From Glandiceps talaboti (Eukaryota > Hemichordata > Enteropneusta > Spengelidae), in the NCBI RefSeq assembly GCF_964340395.1, contig NC_135549.1:2531001-2595000 (forward strand): a stretch of DNA of 64,000 nt. Reading direction: 5' to 3'. The notes under the pieces were generated by a model that was given only the letters and a program-made list of their open reading frames with translations, made no database searches and was not told the origin of the DNA. Below are positions 31,490-43,300 of this stretch, in pieces. Position 1 is the stretch's first letter; every line of letters starts with the position of its first letter. A program made the position numbers and the translations under genes.

Positions 31490-31868
31490 ACTTCAATCAC
31501 AGGTTTATCAGTTGGTTCCTGTTTAGTCATAAGCTCTCATTGTTTCAACTGCGTCAACTGGCAAGATGGGTCAAACCCCACGGACAAAGAATTTATATTT
31601 AATATTTAAAATAATGTTAATGTTTTTTGTTTATCTACATTTTCTTCGCCATTTGATTTGTTGTTTTTGTTCTGGAAATGGGCGCCTCTTCGTTTTGAAA
31701 CATGGCCTGCGAATGTAAATATAAAAGAAGGCTGTAAAGCGTGTATTATTTTGAGCTTTTATAGAACGGTGGTATTATTAACCCAAATGAAATACATGTT
31801 TTCGTTTAGTTACATGAAAGCGGACTTCTTAAAAGCATGGAAGTAAAAGCTTTTCCCGTTCCCCAGAC

Positions 31869-31898
31869 CATAGACCCTCCACCAACGGAGGGTCTATG
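31869..31898. repeat. Perfect 12-bp hairpin
   Basis: CATAGACCCTCC, six-base loop ACCAAC, then GGAGGGTCTATG. Related CATAGAC/GTCTATG hairpins occur at 45138-45158 and 48954-48981, suggesting remnants of one small repeat family. Confidence 0.7.
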
Positions 31899-32640
31899 TC
31901 CAGACGTGTAGTTTCTAATTAATATATAATTAGCTGCCTTTTAAACAGGTGAAAAGGCCACTTGAGGTGGACCTGTCTTTTTTTATATTTGGTGACAAAC
32001 CTTCAAGTTGTATGGACTAAAGCCTTGGGAGTGTAACAAGTTTATTCACTGGCATCGAACTGTTAATAATTCGTAATACATAGAGGTAAACAAATTTACT
32101 TTTCTTCTTTCAACTTGACCTTCAACATGTTCAATGTAGGGGGTCTACCGCGCTTTTATAAAGTTTTAATCAAATTTAGCGCGGAATCTTCCATTTTTAA
32201 ATAGGTATAGCATATTGCAAGGGCTGAACTCGCACGACCAGTCATCGCATCATGTATTATTTTACGCATGGTGACATAAAGACAACAATGCTGACAAAAA
32301 GGCATTATACAAAAGTATTTAAAACACGCAGTATCGCCTATGTGCATATTATTGGAATCGCGTTAACCGATGGGCTATCATTGTACTTTAACACGCCCAC
32401 TTGTTCTGCACTCCCAGAGAATTTGATGTTGTCTTGGCCAAATTACAGATGATGTCATTTCCGCCAATCGTGTGAATATTGTTCGAAGCTGTTTCGGGCA
32501 CTGTGATAAAGTTCACCTGCGTGAGGACATTGGAGTTTGCACTAATCCTCTGAAAGACTGAATGGACATATGGTGCCCGAATACCACCTAGACTTTAGAG
32601 GTTCTTTGTTAGTTAGCGTGGTCGTCGTTGTCTTCGCGTC

Positions 32641-32697
32641 ACTTGTGAATCATTCATTGTAAGTGTACGTTCAAATCAACAGTCAAGATCGCGCCGG
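32641..32697 (+). promoter_or_regulatory. Possible 3' part of the PRRT-like 5'UTR exon
   Basis: A donor-like CGG|GTAAGC at 32697/32698 follows less AT-rich, CpG-containing sequence (from about 32460), and could pair with the strong acceptor at 34597-34598, giving a 1.9-kb 5'UTR intron. A second donor-like GTAAGT lies at 32659. The start site is not defined. Just downstream, CACTCACTCAGTCAGTCAGTC (32800-32820) repeats an initiator-like TCAGT word. Confidence 0.35.
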
Positions 32698-34598
32698 GTA
32701 AGCTCCAACTGTATCGTGTTTGTAGAGTCAGTAGTGTGGGGGAGTCCGTTTACCAACATTGTGTGACAAGTTTTGAGCTTCGGACATAGGCGTTCCATGC
32801 GTCACTCACTCAGTCAGTCAGTCACTGTACATGACAAACCAATCGATGCCAGGAAATACGAACGACAAGAACTTCGAAAAGAACTCTGTTGGATAGCTCT
32901 CTGCTCGGGCTTGACAAGACCTGTATCATTACACTAATTAGTGTTTGAATGGACTAGGATGCCATTAGCTACATAGTAGTACCCCATCATGTGTCATACG
33001 GTTTCTATGTTACGTGTTAAAGTATGTTATTAGTCGACACTATTGCGTAAGTATGATCTTCAATTAATCATGGTACCACTTTAATTAAACGGCAATTTCT
33101 GTACTAATAGCTAACAAGAAAGTGTGAATTTTTCCAGTCTCTTGCCAATAATTCACTCCAATAATCAAGCAACCTGACCAAAGTGCATTTCTAAAAAGAA
33201 CAAAAGGTAGACAGTCATACTGTAACTTTGCACAGACTAGTTCTGAAATATAGAAGACAAAATCAAACTGTGCTACCAAACTAGAATTAGACACCATGCA
33301 ATATTTACTCCTAAATTACTATAATTTGGGAATCTTGCCAACTAAGCTTTGAAATTACTGTCTGTACTTATAATCTGGAAGTTCAAGGCCGTTGTAATTG
33401 TATTTCATGCATTCCACATGAATTGTTTATTATGGTATAAAAGTACAACTGGCCAACTTCGGTTTTGTCTATAAAATACACCTGGGACTTTTGTCTGGGG
33501 TTGGCAAAGTAGACAGTTCATCTTGTCCTTTCTAAACCCTCTATAATTTTGTGAAATTGTATTTCTTTGTCCCTTTGTATTCAAGTGACTTAAAGTTATG
33601 CTCTATGCATAGTAGTTACTGTAACGTGAAGTATTTTCCTTACTTTTTAATTTTATTTATTTTGGTGCTAAAAATATTGACTTATTTGAACAACTTGCTT
33701 AAATCAAATTATATGAAATCCCCAAGACTTGCCGCCTATGCTTTTTATTTCTTTTCTTTGTTATGAAAATATGTATAGATATTGATATACTTATATAGTA
33801 CACTGTGAGTGTTGTAAGTGTGCAACTTTGATAGCTAAGTGCTCCATCATCAAAATTGTCACTATAATTACTTCTCAGATTTCCATCAGAATCTCAGACA
33901 ACCAAGACAAATTACAATGTATCTGAGATGGAAATATATTAGAGTTATGTCAAGTTTGGTAGCAAAAACACTTGTAAGTGACTTTCAGTACATGATGTCC
34001 AAAAAATAACCCTATGGTCTAGCATTTTTAATTATGGAATATGTCATATTTTGTTAATTTTTGTTATATCTGAATACATGTTTTTTTGCACAGCTGTTGA
34101 TAATTAAACTAGATCTAGATGTACTTGAAAGGCAATGTTGGATTATGGTGAAAATTTGATGCAAAACAGTTGTCAGTCAGAGAGGGCTGTGTAAAAGTTG
34201 GTACTAAATAAAAAGAATGAATTGATCTTATTCAATTCTCCTTGATCCACTGATAAGATAGTACTAATCTAAGTGCATGGGAGTCATATTGGGGGGGGGG
34301 AGTGTTTATTTAAACTTTAAATAGTAATATTTTACAGTGTTTGCAAGGTAACATTTGTTGCAGAAGATGTACTGACGACCATATTGAATAGTTATAGTGA
34401 AATTTTGTCATGTGAGGAAGAACAGCTGATATTTTTATGTCCTATGGTGAGACATTATTAGCAGACATTGTCAGACTGAAGAGTAACAGAAACTTTGACT
34501 ACAAAATGATTGAACATTGCTCCAAGCAAATATTAGGAATGTGTACAAAGGTTACTTCACAGGAAATAATTCATGTTTTTTCTTCTTTTTACATTCAG
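32698..34598 (+). other. Probable PRRT-like 5'UTR intron, no other gene
   Basis: AT-rich sequence with scattered stops and a run of ten G near 34291. It ends in a classic acceptor: a T/C-rich tract (TTTTTTCTTCTTTTTACATT) then CAG at 34596-34598. Confidence 0.45.
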
Positions 34599-34761
34599 GC
34601 TCTACATCCAGTAGTCTGTATGACCAACAATTGATCAAGGTACAGGTAATGAATTCCGAGTAGATAGCATATGTTTCCATGGTGATAAAGATAATGAGGA
34701 CGCTTGGACCAAAAACAAAGTTTGATTCCAGTTTTTACTGTAGCTACACAAATACTCCAAC
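34599..34761 (+). promoter_or_regulatory. 5'UTR part of the PRRT-like coding exon
   Basis: Bounded on the left by the acceptor at 34598 and on the right by the start codon. It contains an in-frame stop just before the ATG, so translation cannot begin upstream in this frame. Confidence 0.55.
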
Positions 34762-37700
34762 ATGTGGTACATCCAGTTAGGGAAGGCAGTGTCATTGCTG
34801 CCAATATTTTTACTGTTGTGTGTTATACAGAGTCAGGCACAGCTGGACAATAAACTAGTGGAAGAAAGCAAGCATGCAACTAAACAGCCCTGGTTAGTTG
34901 TTGATGGTACAAAGATTGATAAAAGTTTAGATGCAGAGAATATAGGCAATGAAGCAGTGCTGGAGGGTATTGATTTGACCAATCCGTTGAGTAATAGCGG
35001 TGATGGAGAAAGGGTAAAGAAAACTAGTATGTGGACCACCTCTGGATTTAATGGCAGTGAACCAAGTCAGAGTAGTGAAAAGACCAGTACAAAATCAACA
35101 CATGATGGACTACAGTCAACAACACTTTCACAACTGAACTCTGTACCTCTGCAAATGAATACTGCAATTCTACCGACACAACCTAGCAGTACTACTCATA
35201 TAAGAGTTTCTACTATTCCGGACATACAAACTAGTGGTAATTCATTGCTTAACCCTAAAACAACCAGGAATCGGACACTTTCTGTAGGACTACCGACTGA
35301 GGAAAGTGTGCACAATGAAATCTCACCTGGCCTAAATAGAGAGAATACTAAAATGGACCCAGTAAGGGGTCCGACAACAGAAGAAAGCACAATTCATTCA
35401 CAGCATGTAAATCATACAGTCACTGTAAACCTTCCACAGATCTCTTTATCCACAATACAACGTAATTATATTAGCAAGATTTCAATGACCGCAGGGTACA
35501 CACAGACACAGTCTGTAAGCAATGAGGTGAAACCAGTTATGGGAACCACATCAACAATGTTTGTACACCACTCTGACAAACCATTTGATGGATTGCTAAC
35601 ACCATTTTCTTCTCTGCCTTCCAAAATTGCACCGACAATCAACATTCATCCAACAATGAAGTCTTCAGTTACGGAAAATTCTGTCACCAAATATTCCAAG
35701 TTGATTCAGCCGACTCAAAGTAAACAAACAATGCAAACTATTTTAGAGAGTACAGCCAGAATGGTTTCATTACAGTCTAACCCAGCAACATTGATGTCTT
35801 TGAATGACATTACACACAGTACTACTATCCTGCCTTCTTTGAGTACAGAAAAAGACTTTTTTCAATCAAAACCTTTGATAACATCATCAAGAGACTTTTC
35901 CCAAACAAAAACCTTGATGATATCATCCCTATCACATGCGGGACCAATTAGTTTGACCAATTCAGGAACAATACAGCCTTCGCCTAGTTTCCAGCAGACC
36001 ACTACTACACAGCAAATTAACAGTGACAATTCAGATATTTACCAACAAAAGAGTGTAATGAAATCAGATCAGGTGGAAAATAGTATTTTATTGGAGTCTG
36101 TGCTCCCAAGCGAAGTACTGCCACAAATGTCAATGACCAAAGGTACAGAACTGTTTACACTGTCCACTGATTATGCCATCACAACAAAACCAAGAATGGC
36201 AAGTATTGTCACTAATTATCACGCTAAGACTCCTTCACATTCCATAGCTGATAGCCATGTGCCAAGGACAGAAAGTTTACATCCAAGTAGTACAGTGGTC
36301 ACTACCTTATCTACTCCGACTAAAGATACAGACATGATATCTACAAGTCAGACATTGTCGTCCTTAGTTTCTACATCTCCAACAGTCGCCGGAAACCCTC
36401 AGGTTTCAACAAGTGCTGATTTTAGCCTAGACAGTAGTCCATCTGCTGTGATTACAAACAATTTAGTTAACACAGCCAGTACTACACCATCATTGCAAAG
36501 GTCAACAACCCAAGGCCAGGTGCCATATGTTGTTTCATTGTCAGCCTCTAGTGTAGAAATTCAACCAACGATGACTTCCAGTCAGCCTACTTCAGGAACT
36601 TTTGTTTCATTGTCAGCCACTAGTGTAGAAATTCAACCAATGATGCCTTCCAGTCAGCCTACTTCAGGAACTGTCGTCACAAGTCCTGTGACTCCACATC
36701 GAGAATTTACGTCTGAGTCAAGTTTTTCACAAACTGAAGGAGTTCACAAACAAAATGAAAGTGTTACTAGTACAACTCATTCCTATGTAAAGAATACCAA
36801 TGCCACAGATTTTGATAATGGTTTCATAACAACTCCAAGACAACCAGACATTCCTGAAATTCAAGTTTCAACCACAGACATTCATACAGATAATATGTCT
36901 ATGTCTACACCAACAGCCCATGCCATAAACAGTAGCACAGTATCTAAAGTCAATGCATCATCGCTGCCAATTATTTCAACAAATAAAGTACTACATACTG
37001 ATTTATTAGAAGACTTAACTACACAGCAAACCACTATAGTACCTTCAACAAATGGACAAACCACAATGACTCCATTAATAAGTAAAGCCACCACACTGAC
37101 AACTTCAACAAAGCCTGTACTCGATATCACCACTAGATTGCAAACCACAGCAAGATCCAAAACAAGCACAGTTGGGTCGACAATTAGATTGACAACAAAA
37201 GGTAAAACAACCATTCAGAAACTGACTACACAGCCACTAACAACAACTCATGTTCCAACAACTGTACAGACAACAACCAAGAAAACAACTACAGAGAGGA
37301 AAACAACTGAAGCAAGTTCAACAACCATGAAAGTGCAAACAGTGCCACCAAAGGTAGCTACTATTCCTACAAGTAAACAAATTACAACAGATAAAACTAC
37401 AAGAGAAATAACGACAACACCAGTAGTTATTACAGAATCCACAACAACACAGAGAACCACAAGTACCACTGAGAGAGACAATTCCTCAAAGGGAAAGGGA
37501 AGACCAGAAGTAGAACCAGAGCCAGAACCCGAAGGAGAACCAGAGTCTGAACCAGAATCTGAACCTCATCCAGAGACCACAAATGAACCAAAACCAGAAG
37601 GACATCCAGAAGATCATCCCAGTGGAGAACCAGAAACAGGATCTGAACCAGAAACAGGATCTGAACCAGAAAGGGGATCTGAACCAGAAACAGGATCTGA

Positions 37701-39837
37701 ACCAGAAACAGGATCTGAACCAGAAAGGGGATCTGAACCAGAAACAGGATCTGAACCAGAAACAGGATCTGAACCAGAAACAGGATCTGAACCAGAAACA
37801 GGATCTGAACCAGGAAATGGATCTGAACCAGAAACAGAACCTGAATCAGGAATGCCAACGCATGCAGAGCCATCACCAGAATGGGAAGAAGCCAAGGCAA
37901 AATGGGGAGTTGCCTGGGAAATCCACATTTATACAATGGGATCTTTATTTGCTCTGCTGGCATTATATTCACTGATCAGTATTATTCGACTTAGAATCCG
38001 TCGTCTACTTAGTCAGGCATATTTCCTTGCATTGAATTTTATCATGTTACTGATTGGATTGGATCGTGCCGTGTATTTATTGGTGGATGCCTACAATTCA
38101 AATGAATTCTTCCCTCCAGCTGTTGCTTATTTTCTCCACAGTCTTGGATTTCCATGTTTAACCTCTGCTTTCAGTATTTTATTTCTTGCCTTATTACAAT
38201 CAACAAAAATGCAACTTGTTTCTCGTAAGATTCAAAAAGTGAGAATTTTAACCTTTATAATATTATTTCATTTTGCATTGTCTGTGACATCAGACCTTAT
38301 TGTTGGCTTCACATCCAGAGCTAAATATTTGCTTCTCGTCTGCCAGGGAGCATTTGTAGTCTGGGGACTTATACTGTCAATTAGTTATCTGTACATTTTT
38401 AAGAGACTCTACAGTTCAACAGTTCACAGACTGAAACAGATGAGAAAGATGAGCTTACAGAAAGCAGTTTATGCCCTGCCAGGAATAAAACCAATGAGGA
38501 AAAAGTCACGGACAAGTTTAGGGACAGCAGTCAAGGTAACTCTAATTACTGCTGTACTAGGAATAATGTGTTGTGGACTCCAGCTGTATGGAATGGTGGA
38601 AGTCTACGGAATACATGGAAGACATGAAGCTCCGCAACCTTGGCCCTGGTGGGTTTTCCAGTTTTCTTTCCGGATTTGTGAATTTGGAATGTGTGTAACA
38701 ATGAGTTATGTTGCAACTCAACCATTCAGGTACACAAGGACAGGGGAGAGGAAACACGGTACACCATGTCGTACTGTTAGACTTTTAATATGTCAGTCCT
38801 GCTGTGGACATAACAAACATGAAATAACTGGAAGAGATGTCAACAGATATCAGTACTCGGAATCATCAGATAATGATATGCATATTCCAGAATTTGATGC
38901 TGCTCATCCATTTACTAATCATCAGTACGAATTACTTGAATGTCAGCCATTGGCAAACGTTAGTGTCGATCATGCTAATCACAACAGTAAAAACCTTTAC
39001 ATTACAACAGACCTTAGTAGGGGAATTTTGACCTCATCGCACAGTAACCTGAACTCTTTGAATAGTCCTGACGGATCACGCGGCGATTCATCTGCAGCAT
39101 TCAGTCCCAGTCAGTTATCATCCCTAAGCCTTGGTGGAAGTATTGAAAATGTGCTCACTGGAAAAGGTTTCCCTGCATTCCACTTTGGAAGGACAATGAG
39201 TACACATAGTATAAATAAAACAAATCTAAATGGACATGTGAATCTACCAGAGCAGAATAATAGTAATATGACTTCAGTTTCGCAACAGGATCTTGGCAAT
39301 GAGCCAAAATTGAATAATGTCAGCTTTTCCATGACTGATTTAGCCAGAAGGTCAAATTCAGTAACCTCATCAAAACAGAGTTTACCACAGAGACTGAAAG
39401 AATCATTTTCAAAACTAGGAAACTCTAACCTCTCCATCAGTGGAAAGAGACAGTATTCTCAAGTTTCTATGGAGAGAAGTCCGATTGATAAACGTAAAAT
39501 TATCAACATTCAACAGAGTCGTAGTATGCAACATCATCCATACTCCACCGAACAGCATTCTGACAAAATGTTACAATACTTTGGGACACAGCCACCATAT
39601 CCATCTACAGAAATCAATGAACAGTTTCAACAGTTGCTAGAAAATGGTTGTGAGAGCAGTCAGCAGCATGCAGATGTCTTTGATGAAGCAGAGACCGATC
39701 TTCTAAATGTATCAAATGACTCTGAACTTGACAGGGAAAGTGAAATCTCCAAGACAGAATCTGAGGCTCATGCAAGGATGGCAGAAGCAATGGAAGAACA
39801 ATACCTGAGTGACGATGATGAGATAATTGAACTCTAA
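34762..39837 (+). CDS. PRRT3/PRRT4-like mucin-type multipass membrane protein
   Basis: 1691 codons in one exon. The ATG is the first after an in-frame TAG at 34741 and opens a signal peptide (residues 1-26, hydrophobic SLLPIFLLLCVI). Residues 30-910 are Ser/Thr-rich and low complexity, as in a mucin-like O-glycosylated ectodomain, with a duplicated block ending QPTSGT near 590-640. Residues 914-1030 are Glu/Pro-rich, including 11 hexapeptides of the EPETGS type (956-1021). After W1048 GVAWE follow about seven hydrophobic segments (roughly 1056-1078, 1086-1108, 1118-1145, 1160-1181, 1187-1211, 1254-1280, 1291-1315). The third contains GFPCLTSAF. The WGVAWE and FPCLTSAF region is what I recognise as the proline-rich transmembrane protein 3/4 family. 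The tail (to 1691) is Ser-rich with an acidic end, EIIEL, resembling a class II PDZ ligand. The family's molecular function is not established. It is longer than I expect for family members, mainly in the ectodomain. Confidence 0.85.
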   Translation: MWYIQLGKAVSLLPIFLLLCVIQSQAQLDNKLVEESKHATKQPWLVVDGTKIDKSLDAENIGNEAVLEGIDLTNPLSNSGDGERVKKTSMWTTSGFNGSEPSQSSEKTSTKSTHDGLQSTTLSQLNSVPLQMNTAILPTQPSSTTHIRVSTIPDIQTSGNSLLNPKTTRNRTLSVGLPTEESVHNEISPGLNRENTKMDPVRGPTTEESTIHSQHVNHTVTVNLPQISLSTIQRNYISKISMTAGYTQTQSVSNEVKPVMGTTSTMFVHHSDKPFDGLLTPFSSLPSKIAPTINIHPTMKSSVTENSVTKYSKLIQPTQSKQTMQTILESTARMVSLQSNPATLMSLNDITHSTTILPSLSTEKDFFQSKPLITSSRDFSQTKTLMISSLSHAGPISLTNSGTIQPSPSFQQTTTTQQINSDNSDIYQQKSVMKSDQVENSILLESVLPSEVLPQMSMTKGTELFTLSTDYAITTKPRMASIVTNYHAKTPSHSIADSHVPRTESLHPSSTVVTTLSTPTKDTDMISTSQTLSSLVSTSPTVAGNPQVSTSADFSLDSSPSAVITNNLVNTASTTPSLQRSTTQGQVPYVVSLSASSVEIQPTMTSSQPTSGTFVSLSATSVEIQPMMPSSQPTSGTVVTSPVTPHREFTSESSFSQTEGVHKQNESVTSTTHSYVKNTNATDFDNGFITTPRQPDIPEIQVSTTDIHTDNMSMSTPTAHAINSSTVSKVNASSLPIISTNKVLHTDLLEDLTTQQTTIVPSTNGQTTMTPLISKATTLTTSTKPVLDITTRLQTTARSKTSTVGSTIRLTTKGKTTIQKLTTQPLTTTHVPTTVQTTTKKTTTERKTTEASSTTMKVQTVPPKVATIPTSKQITTDKTTREITTTPVVITESTTTQRTTSTTERDNSSKGKGRPEVEPEPEPEGEPESEPESEPHPETTNEPKPEGHPEDHPSGEPETGSEPETGSEPERGSEPETGSEPETGSEPERGSEPETGSEPETGSEPETGSEPETGSEPGNGSEPETEPESGMPTHAEPSPEWEEAKAKWGVAWEIHIYTMGSLFALLALYSLISIIRLRIRRLLSQAYFLALNFIMLLIGLDRAVYLLVDAYNSNEFFPPAVAYFLHSLGFPCLTSAFSILFLALLQSTKMQLVSRKIQKVRILTFIILFHFALSVTSDLIVGFTSRAKYLLLVCQGAFVVWGLILSISYLYIFKRLYSSTVHRLKQMRKMSLQKAVYALPGIKPMRKKSRTSLGTAVKVTLITAVLGIMCCGLQLYGMVEVYGIHGRHEAPQPWPWWVFQFSFRICEFGMCVTMSYVATQPFRYTRTGERKHGTPCRTVRLLICQSCCGHNKHEITGRDVNRYQYSESSDNDMHIPEFDAAHPFTNHQYELLECQPLANVSVDHANHNSKNLYITTDLSRGILTSSHSNLNSLNSPDGSRGDSSAAFSPSQLSSLSLGGSIENVLTGKGFPAFHFGRTMSTHSINKTNLNGHVNLPEQNNSNMTSVSQQDLGNEPKLNNVSFSMTDLARRSNSVTSSKQSLPQRLKESFSKLGNSNLSISGKRQYSQVSMERSPIDKRKIINIQQSRSMQHHPYSTEQHSDKMLQYFGTQPPYPSTEINEQFQQLLENGCESSQQHADVFDEAETDLLNVSNDSELDRESEISKTESEAHARMAEAMEEQYLSDDDEIIEL
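37627..37824 (+). repeat. 18-bp coding minisatellite (EPETGS hexapeptides)
   Basis: Eleven 18-bp units GAACCAGAAACAGGATCT with variants giving EPERGS (units 3 and 6) and EPGNGS (unit 11). The three-unit period ETG, ETG, ERG repeats twice, which suggests block duplication. The repeat is also stop-free on the minus strand, producing spurious frames there. Confidence 0.95.
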
Positions 39838-40000
39838 ATTTTAACAAGTATGTTTTGTACTATATTCAGATTTATTAGAAGAAATTTCATTTTTCTGAAC
39901 AGTGCAGCTCATTATGATTATTATTACATTTTAATGTTTTATTCAACCTGGTTACTTTCTTGAAACACAACACTTTGACTAGTAAAGTTATTCCTACATG

Positions 40001-40289
40001 TAGTCTGTACGATATGACCTGTCATGGTACACTATGAGCTAATCACATCATAACTTACAGACTAAGTCATTCCTAGTCTGTACAATATGACGTGTCATGG
40101 TATGCTATGAGCTAATCACTTGGTAACATACAGACTAAGTCATTCCTAGTCTGTACAATATGACGTGTCATGGTATGCTATGATCTAATCACATCATAAC
40201 TTACAGACTAAGTCATTCCTTGTCTGTACAATATGACGTGTCATGGTACACTATGAGCTAATCATGTCATAACTTACAGACTAAGTCAT
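40001..40289 (+). repeat. 4 x 73-bp tandem array downstream of the PRRT-like stop
   Basis: Four copies starting at 40001, 40074, 40147 and 40220. Each begins TAGTCTGTAC (the fourth TTGTCTGTAC) and contains TTACAGACTA or ATACAGACTA near its end, so TAGTCTGTA/TACAGACTA form an inverted pair inside every unit. It probably lies in the 3'UTR, as the first AATAAA afterwards is at 40335. Confidence 0.93.
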
Positions 40290-40334
40290 ATTGACATTCC
40301 CATAAAAAGCAATTCAGAGGGTGAGGTCTGATAG

Positions 40335-40340
40335 AATAAA
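40335..40340 (+). terminator. Candidate polyadenylation signal, PRRT-like gene
   Basis: First AATAAA after the stop codon on the plus strand, about 500 bp downstream. It would place the 73-bp array in the 3'UTR. AATAAA is frequent in AT-rich sequence, so support is weak; another occurs at 41926. Confidence 0.35.
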
Positions 40341-43300
40341 GTAAACAATGATGTGCTGTTGCTGTAGGCATGGATGTAACATACTAAGGACACCCCCACC
40401 CCACCACATATTATGGTTTTCAGATGTCAAGTACATACATTGACTTACATTCAATAGCAAAGTGATAATTATGTTTATTTCTGGCAATGAACAGACTTTT
40501 GATTGAAAGACAAAATATTTTAACAGATAAAGATAATACCAAGGCTTTGTAAGAGATAATAGTAGACAATACTGTAAACCTGGAAATGTTCGCGTAAGAT
40601 TTATTTTCGCTAATTTCGCTACAAAACAAAAACGCGAAAATAAGTAGTAGCGAAAATATATATTTCTGCATAATGCAATGTACCAGTATGGTTATTACTG
40701 AAAATTAATCTTTGTGAACTACATGAAGACTGTAAAATCGCAAAATTTTCTAGTCGTGAAAATATGCAGGTTTACAGTATATGGCTGCTTGATTTTGTGT
40801 CTTCATATGAACCTTTGATGTGGTCTAATACTACTACAGTCTACTAGTAGAATATTGTGTCTTTCAACAAGTCTGTCAGTATGAAACTGCTTAATTCCAC
40901 ATTAATATGTCAGCCAAGCAGAATAGCTCCCACAAATATGTTGGAAAGTGCAGTCATTACAGTTTCTACTCTTCACACCCCCCCCCCCCCCCCCCCGACA
41001 GTATTGAAATATGATATGTGAAGCGTCAAACATGGTGACATACTTTATTTCATTTCGTTAGATTTACATTCTGTCACTCAATGTTCAGACATATATGTTA
41101 ATTCATAAACCAAATTACCTTTGCATGCCATTTGAAGCAAATGTACCAAACTTCTTTCATCTGACCTCATCTTTTGATACATTTAGTGATTATTTTACAC
41201 TGTCTTTTCATCTCAGTATGAAAGTAAAACACTACAAATGTGTATATGTATTTTACCAGTATCTTGAAATACAATAATGTAGAGTTTCTATTTTTATACT
41301 ATATACAGTTGTACATTGTGGTCAGCCATATTTATAGTGGAAGGATGATTAGGGGAGTGATGGTGGCTCAGACCACTAATGAAGTGGTGGGGATATCATG
41401 CAGAACAATTCACTATTTCAAAATATCATTCTCAGTCTGAACAACACTTTTATAGCAGAATACAACCGCAATTAGTAATGACTTGAACATTTGCTTTTTA
41501 GACAGGAAAACTTTTTTCGTCCGATTTAAATTCAAGAACAAACTGCAGGGGGTCTCTCAAATTCCCTTACCTTGCTCAAACTTTGTCATCAGTTAAATTC
41601 AAAATACCAAAACTGTTAATACTGTATAGAAATGAGATAAATAATTCTCTTGTAAACAAGACACAAATTAGTCAAAACTTTTTTCCTGTTTGCAAAGGAT
41701 TAGTCAAGAGTTTCTATATTTGGCAAAGTTCCAAAATATTTGAAGTACTTACGACTTATGACCACAGGTGTGAACAACTCAGGAAAAGGAGTTAAAAAGT
41801 TTGATTTCTTCCTCTCAGACTCTCTAGAACACAATGCCACTATACATGTGTATATGTAGAAAGTAAATGAAAAAATAAATATGCAAAGCCTAAAAGGCAT
41901 ATCTTATACACCTGCTGATAAGAGAAATAAATACACTTCCAGTGTCAAGTCTGGTGGTGTGTCTGTATATACTGAGTACAATACTGTTGTAAACTGTAAA
42001 CAAACAGAAGAAAGTTAAATATTTCGTTCAATTATAATAAATGTCAAATTTAATGTCAAAAAGTTTCCTGCTGAGTTTGGTAAATTTGTCACATATATAA
42101 CCCACTAGGTGTTAGATTGTTCATAGCATATTTAGACCAACATATTTGCAATGTGTCAGTTAGCAAACACAAAACAACCTTGGTTCAACTTCTCTGTCAA
42201 TCTTGTACAGACAGCCATTTTTAGCCCGCATCATGACATTTTGCTCATACAGACAGCCATTTTTTAGCCCGCATCATGACATTTTGCTCATTTTCATGAA
42301 AGATTTTGTAGAATTGGTCAATTTTAATCTAATTATTGAGACAAACTGATAACTAAGCCATGTTTCTATTTTTAAATATAAAATAGAATGAAGATTGACT
42401 GAAAAGATTTTAGAAAAATACACATTTTGTTATATTATTTTGGCGGGGAAATGTTTGTCACTGAAAAGCATAAATCTGAAAAGTACGTATTGGTACTTGA
42501 AACACTAAATCTAAATATTTGAATTCTGTCTTCTTCATAATGTGACAGTAAGATACAAACAGGAAATAAGAAAAAATACAAAAGTGTGTGTAGTCTATAA
42601 AAAAAATAGTGCAAAGGTGACACTTTTCTGGTAATACTAGTAGAGAACTGAACAAATTGTATTATTTCTGATATGACCACAATTTAATTAAAAATAATCT
42701 GTAACTCTGTAAACTTATTTGCTTCAAAACAAGAACATCTTTCATCATGTGAAGTTATTAGTGCATGTCATTGGTGTACCGTGTAATTTCACATGATTTT
42801 ACCTGAGAAAAACTTTGCTTTTCTCTCCTTTTTTGGAGGGGGAGGGGCACCAACAACTATCTGCAATACATGATAGCATGGGTGTATATGTAATACCAAA
42901 GGACTAGATCTAGGCTATGTATATGGACAAGCTGATACTGTGGTTTAGTAGACAGATTTCAATGATATAAAGACATCTTGTCACCCTTTATCTATTGTGT
43001 CATGTATAGTAAGCCACCTGTTAAACCTATTTCATGCATCTATAGGGATTTACTATAGTTCTTTAGAGACACCCAGAAGGTACAAATCCCTTAGTGGAAA
43101 GGTCACAAGAGGTCATGTACCGCATACACAAGTAAATGTCAAAGATTGCACTGTAGTTTTTGACAACATCTTTACGGAACATCTGCACTGAAATTATTGC
43201 CTGGAATCTATGCAGTCATGTACTACAGTACATCAAACACAAACACAGTGAAAAAAGTCAGATGTTGTTATGGATAAAAGAATGATTGTGTCATACTGTC

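Larger units (their letters stand above)
28976..32640. other. Intergenic sequence between SPDL1 and the PRRT-like gene
   Basis: No credible gene. Open frames up to 110 codons (30935-31267) resemble nothing I know. Notable structures are the inverted repeat at 31340-31489, the hairpin at 31869-31898, and a patch of CCGGTA/TACCGG words at 30875-30905. Confidence 0.5.

Noticed and set aside
36882-37972. Minus-strand frames of 77 to 180 codons inside the PRRT-like gene
   Set aside because: Antisense shadows of the Thr-rich and Glu-Pro-rich coding sequence.
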